Source: an uncultured Leptolyngbya sp.
GTDB lineage: Bacteria > Cyanobacteriota > Cyanobacteriia > Phormidesmidales > Phormidesmidaceae
Direction: 5' to 3'
Assembly (NCBI GenBank): GCA_937899365.1
Contig: CALBPH010000334.1
Coordinates: 1 to 11,654, forward strand
DNA length: 11,654 bases
Every line of letters starts with the position of its first letter. The first letter of the stretch is position 1. Positions 6,757 through 11,654 of the stretch are shown piece after piece. The position numbers and the translations under genes were made by a program. The notes under the pieces were generated by a model that saw only the letters and a program-made list of their open reading frames with translations, did no database searches and was not told the origin of the DNA.

Positions 6757-7399
6757 GATATTTTTCTCCCACCTGTGGGAAAAAGCTTACCGCATTATCG
6801 TGGACTGGGGGATGTTCTTCTAGATAACGCTGGAAGTAGGGGCGGGCGGACGGTGATATCCGCCACAGGTTGATGGACCAACGTTCAGCATCAGGGCTAA
6901 TGACGCGATGGGGATTTTGACTGTTGAACATGACGATCGCCCCCGGTGGCAGATGATGGATGTGCTCAGATATCCGTCTGGGGCGACGCTTTTCATAGTT
7001 GTCGTAGATGGCGGTGTAGCCCCACTGGGTGGGAACGGTTGAAAGATTGATGGTGACGGCCGGACAGGCTGCATAGGGATCGTCTCGATGCTCCCGAATG
7101 CCTACACTGCCATAGGCGACCAGACCCAGGTCGGGGGTAATCGGTTCCTGATGGGGTAGGGCAATTCGGCTGGCCCGTTGATTGATGGTTTGGCAAAACT
7201 GCCAGAACTGTGTATGTTGGTGGGCTGGCTGGTAGTATCGGCCGCCGCTGCCCAAAATTGGCTGGTGTTCTAGCCAATAGCGTTTTCGTCCGGTGCCATA
7301 GCTTGAAGTATCTGATGCCAACAGCGCACGGTGCTTGTTGAGGTGGCTGCGGAGCTTATGCTGCTTGGCTGGGGGCAAAATGCTGATGAGTTTGAGCAT
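6671..7399 (-). CDS. 2OG-Fe(II) dioxygenase-like protein
   Basis: A 242-residue protein with the double-stranded beta-helix signature of 2-oxoglutarate/Fe(II) dioxygenases. It has His104-x-Asp106 in REHRDDPYA, the distal His164 in SQNPHRVISP, and Arg173 nine residues later, the same His-to-Arg spacing as in prolyl hydroxylase PHD2 (His374/Arg383). Between them lie VTINLS, GYTAIYDNY and LPPGAIVMFN, typical core strands. It should hydroxylate or otherwise oxidise a substrate with O2 and 2-oxoglutarate; substrate unknown. The N-terminal ~85 residues are basic and of no recognised family. The last ~30 residues lie inside the hydrolase gene in another frame and may be poorly conserved. The ATG at 7399 has no clear ribosome site. 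Its pairing with a nucleophile-less hydrolase suggests a shared pathway. Confidence 0.7.
   Translation of the reverse strand: MLKLISILPPAKQHKLRSHLNKHRALLASDTSSYGTGRKRYWLEHQPILGSGGRYYQPAHQHTQFWQFCQTINQRASRIALPHQEPITPDLGLVAYGSVGIREHRDDPYAACPAVTINLSTVPTQWGYTAIYDNYEKRRPRRISEHIHHLPPGAIVMFNSQNPHRVISPDAERWSINLWRISPSARPYFQRYLEEHPPVHDNAVSFFPQVGEKYHGQERIKGRDYCGSPVGLPRTRPRHPQP
6754..6785 (-). promoter_or_regulatory. Ribosome binding site inside an inverted repeat
   Basis: On the minus strand the GGGAG ribosome site of the downstream hydrolase lies in the right arm of an inverted repeat: TTTTTCCCAC (6784-6775), AG, then GTGGGAGAAA (6772-6763), with one mismatch. Folding would hide the site. The upstream dioxygenase reading frame runs through this hairpin to 6671, so its ribosomes would melt it. 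This is the usual arrangement for translational coupling; the regulatory effect is inferred. Confidence 0.45.
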
Positions 7400-7483
7400 T
7401 GAAGCAACGGGGCCGTTAGGGCAAAAAGTTGAGGGGCTTAGGTCAGTTGAGCGGCGCTGTAAGTGTCCTTAAGGCTGCTGTTG

Positions 7484-7522
7484 AAATAAAAATAATCAGA
7501 GCACCTATAATTATCGGCTCTG
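7484..7522 (-). terminator. Intrinsic terminator of cofH
   Basis: On the minus strand CAGAGC (7522-7517) pairs with GCTCTG (7502-7497) around a 14-nt loop that itself holds ATAATTAT. ATTATTTTTATTT follows. It lies 24 nt after the cofH stop, so it most likely ends the cofH transcript before the dioxygenase gene. Confidence 0.6.
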
Positions 7523-7546
7523 GTCCTTATTTTTTTCCCAAATTCT

Positions 7547-8692
7547 TTAGCCAGATATCGAGTTGTATAGCGTATCTCGCTGCTGGCTGGGACGGTTTAG
7601 GGTTGCGATCGCACCCATCAAATCTTTCACTGACTGGCAAGTTCCCCCCTGGGCACCGGCCATGGAGGTAATGTGCTCCTCCATTAAAGTGCCGCCAATA
7701 TCGTTACAGCCCCAGCGCAGGGCTTCGGTGGCCGCGTCCAAACCTAGTTTGACCCAGCTAGGCTGATGATTTTTAATCCAACGACCCAGGTAAATGCGGG
7801 CGACGGCTGTGAGTAGCAGCGCATCGGCAATCACGGGCTGGTCTCGACCCACCCGATTACGCAGTGGCTTGGGGGCATCTTGCCCCACAAAGGGCAGCAA
7901 AATAAATTCGGTGATGCCCCTATGGCCCTGGGCCAAGGAGTGCTGCTGTAGCTGTCGCAGCTGGTCTAGGTGGCCAATTTGCTGCTCGTGGGTTTCAATA
8001 TGGCCCGACATCATGGTGCTGGTGGTGGGCATGCCTAGCTGATGGGCCTGGGTCACAATGTCCACCCAGGTGGCGGCGTCAGTTTTTTCGGGGCAGATTA
8101 CCCGTCGCACCCGGTCATCCAGCACTTCGGCGGCGGTCCCCGGTAGCGACCCGACGCCGGCTTGGGCCAGCCCTTGGATCACCGTCGCAAAGTCTAGGTC
8201 GTCTTCGCGGGCAATAAACTGCACTTCCTGGGGGGAAAACGCATGGATGTGCAAGGCGGGGAACGCATCTTTTATGGTGGTGACCAGTTTTTGATAGTAG
8301 GCCAGCGAACGACCATCAACCTTGGCGGTGGGGTTAAGGCCCCCCTGCATACAAATTTCTGTTGCCCCATCGGCCACTGCCAAGGTTGCCTTATCTAGAA
8401 TGTGTTCCCAGCTGAGCCAGTAAGACCCTGGTTGCCCCTGATCGCGACGAAATGCGCAAAAGCTACAGTGCTGTTCGCAAATGTTGGTGTAGTTGATATT
8501 GCGATTAATCACATACGTGACGGTGTCCCCCACCTGCTGCTGTCGCAGCCGATCCGCGCCGACTCTAATCGCTTCTATGATGTCTGGGTCTGTTTGCTGT
8601 AAGAGCGTCAAACCCTCGTTTTGGGAAATATCTTGACCGTCTAACGCCCGATCTAAAATGTCGGCTACGGCTGTGGCTATTTGGAGGGGCAT
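7547..8692 (-). CDS. cofH: FO synthase subunit 2, radical SAM enzyme CofH
   Basis: The 381-residue CofH subunit of 7,8-didemethyl-8-hydroxy-5-deazariboflavin (FO) synthase. Together with CofG it joins tyrosine to 5-amino-6-ribitylaminouracil by radical chemistry. The 4Fe-4S radical SAM motif is Cys72-x3-Cys76-x2-Cys79 in ICEQHCSFCAF. The flanking VINRNINYTN and the later GSLPGTAAEVL, TSTMMSGHIET and NDIGGTLMEEHI blocks are CofH hallmarks. Cyanobacteria lacking F420 metabolism use FO as the light-harvesting cofactor of photolyases. The length and N-terminus (ILDRALDGQDIS, then GLTLLQQTDP) match the family, supporting the ATG at 8692, although no good ribosome site precedes it. cofG is not in this window. 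It is divergent from glk and ends in its own terminator. Confidence 0.95.
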   Translation of the reverse strand: MPLQIATAVADILDRALDGQDISQNEGLTLLQQTDPDIIEAIRVGADRLRQQQVGDTVTYVINRNINYTNICEQHCSFCAFRRDQGQPGSYWLSWEHILDKATLAVADGATEICMQGGLNPTAKVDGRSLAYYQKLVTTIKDAFPALHIHAFSPQEVQFIAREDDLDFATVIQGLAQAGVGSLPGTAAEVLDDRVRRVICPEKTDAATWVDIVTQAHQLGMPTTSTMMSGHIETHEQQIGHLDQLRQLQQHSLAQGHRGITEFILLPFVGQDAPKPLRNRVGRDQPVIADALLLTAVARIYLGRWIKNHQPSWVKLGLDAATEALRWGCNDIGGTLMEEHITSMAGAQGGTCQSVKDLMGAIATLNRPSQQRDTLYNSISG

Positions 8693-8931
8693 TATACTCG
8701 CTGCGCTCTAGATCGAATAGAGAGGAAAAAATTGTGACTGGGAATCGTCAATGTTTTGGATAGGGCAGTTTTAAGGTCTTGTTTTAACGTCTGTTTAAGA
8801 AAACGATGGCTGCTTTAACAGATGATTCTGTCTATGGTAATCAGTACTTATTACTGCCACATATGCATTCACAGACCCGGCTCAAAATCCTACTCCTACC
8901 ACTCTAATCTTGACCTTATCCCGAAATCATT
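8693..8931. promoter_or_regulatory. Divergent cofH/glk upstream region
   Basis: This 239-bp AT-rich gap must hold the promoters of both genes, but no clear -35/-10 pair is visible on either strand. It contains repeated TTTAA cores: GTTTTAAG (8768-8775), GTTTTAAC (8781-8788), GTTTAAG (8793-8799) and CTTTAAC (8813-8819), at 12- to 20-bp steps. CTGTTTAAG (8791-8799) and CTTTAACAG (8813-8821) also form an inverted repeat with one mismatch. CAGTA-CTTAT-TACTG (8842-8856) is a second, perfect inverted repeat. These are candidate regulator sites. Confidence 0.4.
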
Positions 8932-9954
8932 ATGATTCAACTAATAGCGGGTGACATCGGCGGTACAAAAACTATTTTACGCTTGGTGAGCTCGGACAGT
9001 AGTGGCCAAGAAACCCTCCATGAGCAGCGCTTTGTTAGTGGCGACTACACTGACCTGGTGCCTATGGTAAAAGACTTTTTAGCGGCGGCCCCCGGTAACC
9101 CTGCTCCCCAGGCGGCCTGCTTTGCCATTGCGGGTCCGGTGGTTAACAATCGTTCCCAGCTGACAAACCTGGCTTGGATGCTCAGTAGCGATCGCATCGC
9201 TGAGGAATTAAACCTCAATACCGTAGAGCTGATTAATGATTTTGCGGCTGTGGGCTATGGGGTGCTGGGGTTAACCCCAGACGATTTACACACGCTGCAG
9301 CCAGGTATGCCAGATCCCCAGGCACCCATTGCCATTATCGGTGCGGGTACCGGGCTGGGCCAGGGCTTTTTGATTAACTGCGGTGGTCAATACCAGGTGT
9401 TTCCCTCGGAGGGGGGCCATGTTGATTTTGCCCCCCGGTCCGAGCTGGAGTTTCAGCTGCTGCACTACCTGCTTGAGAAACATTCTATCTCCCGTGTTTC
9501 TGTAGAACGCGTGGTCTCAGGGCAGGGAATTATTTCTATTTATCAATTTTTACGCGATCGCAAATCGATTACTGAGTCTGAACCCCTGGCCCAGCTTGTG
9601 CGCAACTGGGAGCAAAGTGCAGGCAACCGCAGCCAGGTGGCGGACCCCGCCGCCGCTATTTCTAAAGCGGCCACCACCGACCGACTGGCGGGCCGCACCA
9701 TGGAAATTTTTATTGATGCCTACGGGGCGGCAGCCGGTAATCTGGCGTTGACGCTCTTACCCTATGGCGGTCTCTATGCCGCTGGTGGGGTGACGGCTAA
9801 AAATATGTCGCTCATTCGTCAGGGTAGTTTTTTGTCGGCCTTTGGGCATAAAGGTCGCATGAGCCCCCTGTTAAAAGATGTGCCAGTACATTTGGTGATG
9901 AACCAGAGTGTGGGGTTAATTGGGGCGGCGCTGCGGGCCGCTCAAATCGCCTAG
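8932..9954 (+). CDS. glk: Glucokinase
   Basis: A 340-residue glucokinase of the non-ROK Glk family (hexokinase/actin fold), which phosphorylates glucose with ATP to glucose 6-phosphate in the cytoplasm. Visible motifs are the N-terminal phosphate loop GDIGGTKT (7-14), the catalytic Asp103 in ELINDFAAVGYG, the ATP-binding GAGTGLGQGF (about 141-150) and the glucose-contacting PSEGGHVDFAP with its Glu and His. The C-terminal GGLYAAGGV and VGLIGAA segments also fit. Length is slightly above the E. coli enzyme (321). The ATG at 8932 directly precedes the first beta strand, and no other start is sensible. It is monocistronic in appearance: a divergent neighbour lies upstream and a strong hairpin downstream. 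Confidence 0.96.
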   Translation: MIQLIAGDIGGTKTILRLVSSDSSGQETLHEQRFVSGDYTDLVPMVKDFLAAAPGNPAPQAACFAIAGPVVNNRSQLTNLAWMLSSDRIAEELNLNTVELINDFAAVGYGVLGLTPDDLHTLQPGMPDPQAPIAIIGAGTGLGQGFLINCGGQYQVFPSEGGHVDFAPRSELEFQLLHYLLEKHSISRVSVERVVSGQGIISIYQFLRDRKSITESEPLAQLVRNWEQSAGNRSQVADPAAAISKAATTDRLAGRTMEIFIDAYGAAAGNLALTLLPYGGLYAAGGVTAKNMSLIRQGSFLSAFGHKGRMSPLLKDVPVHLVMNQSVGLIGAALRAAQIA

Positions 9955-10010
9955 GGCATCTGCATCCCATTTGTGATTGCACCCCAATATCCAAATATAT
10001 GACTACCGCG

Positions 10011-10054
10011 ACACCTCGTAGGGGCATTGCATGCAATGCCCCTACGGGGTGTTT
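10011..10054. repeat. Long palindromic repeat after glk, possible terminator
   Basis: A 42-nt near-perfect palindrome. The central 30 bp (10017-10046) have half-sites CGTAGGGGCATTGCA and TGCAATGCCCCTACG. After one T-G position the symmetry continues for five more pairs (ACACC 10011-10015, GGTGT 10048-10052). The plus strand continues TTTACC. GTAGGGGCA...TGCCCCTAC palindromes are, from memory, widespread in cyanobacterial intergenic DNA. Standing 56 bp after the glk stop, the hairpin may end its transcript. Confidence 0.8.
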
Positions 10055-10165
10055 ACCTGGGTCGTTTTTGTACAGTCCTATCCCCAACCCGCTCAACGGG
10101 TATGCCATCGGGTTGCAAAGGCAAAGTCTTCCAAAGCTTTCCAATTTCCCCTGAAAACTTCTCGC

Positions 10166-10171
10166 TACAAT
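10166..10171 (+). promoter_or_regulatory. Probable -10 box of yebC
   Basis: TACAAT matches the -10 consensus in five of six positions. Transcription would start near 10178, giving a leader of about 24 nt to the ATG at 10202. No strong -35 box stands at the right distance (TTTCCC at 10145 is the nearest candidate). The surrounding CGCTACAATAA recurs upstream of the carotenoid desaturase gene. Confidence 0.45.
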
Positions 10172-10201
10172 AAGGGGCTAATGTACAACGACTAACACGC
10201 C

Positions 10202-10966
10202 ATGGCAGGGCATAGTAAATGGGCCAATATTAAGCGCCAAAAAGCGCGGGTTGATGCGGTGAAGGGCAAGGTATTTGCCAAGCTATCGCGGGAGATTATT
10301 GTGGCAGCCAAACAGGGTGGGGGCGACCCCGATGGCAATTTTCAGCTGCGAACGGCCATTGATAAGGCCAAAGCGGCGGGGGTCCCCAATGACAATATTG
10401 ACCGTGCGATCGCAAAAGGCACTGGCAAACTAGGTAGCGATGGCAACCTAGAATCTATCCGCTACGAAGGATATGGCCCCGGCGGTGTGGCGGTAATGGT
10501 GGAGGCCCTCACCGATAACCGTAATCGCACTGCCGCCGATTTACGGGCCGCCTTTAGCAAAAACGGCGGCAACCTGGGGGAAACCGGCTGTGTTGGTTGG
10601 ATGTTTGATCAAAAAGGGGTGGTGGTCGTTGTTGGCAATCTAGACGAAGACATTTTGTTAGAAGCTGCCATTGAAGGAGGTGCGGAATCCTATGAACTCA
10701 CTGAGGTGGATGAGGATACCCCCGGTGCAGAGGTGTTTTGTCCCCCCAGCGATCTAGAAACCCTCAGCCATCGTCTCAAAGTCGAAAGCTACAGTGTCAA
10801 AGACATTGAAGTTCGCTGGGTCCCCAGTAATACGGTCGATGTAGCAGATACCGACCAGGCAAGGTCTCTGCTTAAAATGATGGATGCCCTAGAAGATCTT
10901 GACGATGTGCAATCGGTAACCGCCAACTTTGATATGGATGAAGAGATGATGGCAACGGTCTTTTGA
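10202..10966 (+). CDS. yebC: YebC/PmpR (TACO1-like) family protein
   Basis: A 254-residue member of the YebC/PmpR family, originally described as transcriptional regulators and more recently as ribosome-associated translation factors; mitochondrial TACO1 is a relative. The diagnostic start MAGHSKWANIKRQKARVDA is complete. Other marks are GNFQLRTAIDKAKAAGVPNDNIDRAI, YEGYGPGGVAVMVE, LTDNRNRTAADLR and KNGGNLGETGCVGWMF, with the usual acidic third domain and a C-terminal DALEDLDDVQSV segment. Length is typical. The ATG at 10202 is fixed by the conserved N-terminus; no Shine-Dalgarno site is evident. It converges on cmk across a structured gap. The acidic ending (DMDEEMM) is normal for the family. 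Confidence 0.97.
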   Translation: MAGHSKWANIKRQKARVDAVKGKVFAKLSREIIVAAKQGGGDPDGNFQLRTAIDKAKAAGVPNDNIDRAIAKGTGKLGSDGNLESIRYEGYGPGGVAVMVEALTDNRNRTAADLRAAFSKNGGNLGETGCVGWMFDQKGVVVVVGNLDEDILLEAAIEGGAESYELTEVDEDTPGAEVFCPPSDLETLSHRLKVESYSVKDIEVRWVPSNTVDVADTDQARSLLKMMDALEDLDDVQSVTANFDMDEEMMATVF

Positions 10967-11019
10967 AGACCACTTTAAAAGAAAAATGTCTGACCCCATA
11001 AAGCCCCCAGGGTCAGACA
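10967..11019 (-). terminator. Intrinsic terminator on the minus strand between yebC and cmk
   Basis: A perfect 10-bp stem (TGTCTGACCC at 10987-10996, GGGTCAGACA at 11010-11019) encloses a 13-nt loop. Read on the minus strand it is followed at once by TTTTTCTTTT, a textbook U-tract, so it should stop leftward transcripts such as that of cmk, 264 nt after its stop codon. On the plus strand it lies 20 nt after the yebC stop but has no U-tract. Confidence 0.75.
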
Positions 11020-11025
11020 GCTCAC

Positions 11026-11142
11026 CTGTAAAAACACGGGTAACAAGATTAAATAAACCATCCAAAATGCCCCCTCGGATGACTAATTGCCTTGTCCGTG
11101 TTTTTCAGAATTGATCCTATTGTCCCCACCATTCTGGAAAAA
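11026..11142. other. Structured non-coding region with two competing hairpins
   Basis: Part of the gene-free stretch 10967-11282. The arms AAAAACACGG (11030-11039) and CCGTGTTTTT (11096-11105) pair perfectly. The pairing extends outward by CTG/CAG past a one-base bulge and inward by ACAAG/CTTGT past a three-base bulge, and encloses a further CATCC/GGATG hairpin (11059-11063, 11077-11081). The right arm TTTTTCAGAAT (11101-11111) can instead pair with ATTCTGGAAAAA (11131-11142) past one bulged G. The two folds exclude each other. It may be a terminator, a 3' UTR element or a small RNA; no promoter is evident. Confidence 0.5.
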
Positions 11143-11192
11143 GACTTCCTCGTAAATACGTAACTTAGAAGGGAAACAGCCCGTATATCTGG

Positions 11193-11237
11193 GCAAATTT
11201 GCGTAAATTTCCTGTTGCTAAATCTAATGCAGATTTA
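11193..11237. other. Minor inverted repeats in the cmk 3' region
   Basis: The rest of the gap before the cmk stop holds a 10-bp palindrome GCAAATTTGC (11193-11202), and TAAATCT-AATGC-AGATTTA (11219-11237), a perfect 7-bp hairpin. AGCTATG occurs twice, at 11252 and 11261. No gene or promoter is evident here. These lie in the 3' untranslated part of cmk if that transcript runs to the terminator at 10987. Confidence 0.4.
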
Positions 11238-11282
11238 TGCCCCTAAAATCGAGCTATGCCAGCTATGGGATATTGATGCAGC

Positions 11283-11654
11283 TTACTTGTCCCCAGGGAC
11301 AACAGTCTCGCGGTAAAGCGTTAGCAATTTATCCAACACATTTTCAACCGTGAGAGAATCTGTAACAACTTCAATGGCGTCATCTGCCTGGCGTAGGGGA
11401 GAAATCTCGCGCGTACTGTCTTTATGATCTCGTTCGCTAATGGCTTGGGCCAGCTCGGTGAGTTCGGGTACAGGCTGGTGTTGGCTCGCTAAATCTTGCT
11501 GACGACGACGCGCCCGTTCTTCTACCGACGCGGTTAAAAAGATTTTGAGTTCGGCATCGGGAAAGACATGGGTGCCAATGTCTCGACCATCGGCTACGAC
11601 ACCACCGTCTACACCGTACTGCATCTGCTGTTCTACCAGGGCCTGACGCACACT
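11283..11654 (-). CDS. cmk: Cytidylate kinase, C-terminal part (cut by the window edge)
   Basis: The last 123 codons of (d)CMP kinase, which phosphorylates CMP and dCMP with ATP in pyrimidine nucleotide synthesis. The open frame runs to the window end, so the N-terminus with its P-loop is outside. Present are VRQALVEQQ, GGVVADGRDIGTHVFPDAELKIFLTAS (the DGRD and FPDA substrate/core motifs), the Arg-rich lid region ERARRRQQDL, and SERDHKDSTREISPL, which is a strong cmk signature. The GTG at 11651 is internal and not the real start. In many cyanobacteria this domain is the C-terminal half of a fusion with pantothenate synthetase (PanC); the window cannot show whether that applies here. It converges on yebC. 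Confidence 0.95.
   Translation of the reverse strand, partial: SVRQALVEQQMQYGVDGGVVADGRDIGTHVFPDAELKIFLTASVEERARRRQQDLASQHQPVPELTELAQAISERDHKDSTREISPLRQADDAIEVVTDSLTVENVLDKLLTLYRETVVPGDK

Noticed and set aside
7429..8602. Several plus-strand ORFs opposite cofH
   Set aside because: Antisense frames of a strongly conserved gene; composition is Ser/Arg/Trp-rich as expected of shadows.
8690..8697. TATAAT overlapping the cofH start codon on the minus strand
   Set aside because: A -10 box there would start transcription inside the gene, after the conserved N-terminus begins; probably coincidence.
10986..11114. 42-codon plus-strand ORF starting with ATG after yebC, encoding a basic peptide
   Set aside because: It has no ribosome site, overlaps the perfect terminator hairpin and the structured region, and shows no recognisable protein features; chance is more likely.

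Overview
The window looks like cyanobacterial chromosome. The evidence is six HIP1 octamers (GCGATCGC at 3115, 5630, 7605, 9188, 9554 and 10406), a CofH deazaflavin synthase of the type cyanobacteria use for photolyase antennas, several palindromic intergenic repeats of the kind scattered through filamentous cyanobacterial genomes, and weak or absent Shine-Dalgarno sites at many starts. A Leptolyngbya-like filamentous lineage is plausible, but this is inference only.

Left part (1-3780): a small zinc deaminase (99-548, +) converges on a CrtI-type carotenoid desaturase (612-2258, -). A perfect 10-bp hairpin lies between them. Upstream of the desaturase on the same strand lie a GNAT acetyltransferase broken by one in-frame UGA (2328-3176) and an exported DUF1499 protein (3183-3701). 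These last two sit 6 nt apart and look like an operon. The desaturase appears to have its own promoter (-10 TACAAT at 2308-2303) and a good ribosome binding site.

Middle part (3775-7399): a small putative lipoprotein (+), an alpha/beta hydrolase with an intact Ser-Asp-His triad (+), a cluster of short palindromic repeats (5414-5506) and a small membrane/coiled-coil protein (+). These converge on a minus-strand pair: a stand-alone 2OG-Fe(II) dioxygenase-like protein, whose 3' end overlaps by 86 nt the start of an alpha/beta hydrolase-fold protein that lacks a usable nucleophile. The second gene's ribosome binding site lies inside an inverted repeat that translation of the first gene would open, so the two are probably translationally coupled.

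Right part (7484-11654): cofH (-) with its own terminator diverges from glk glucokinase (+) across a 239-bp regulatory gap. Then come a long near-perfect hairpin, yebC (+), and a 316-bp gene-free stretch rich in inverted repeats. The window ends inside the C-terminal half of cytidylate kinase (cmk, -), which in cyanobacteria is often the tail of a PanC-Cmk fusion.

No CRISPR array, transposase, phage gene, tRNA or rRNA is visible. Most genes are ordinary housekeeping or conserved accessory genes. The least explained parts are the dioxygenase/nucleophile-less hydrolase pair, the UGA-interrupted acetyltransferase, and the structured region between yebC and cmk.
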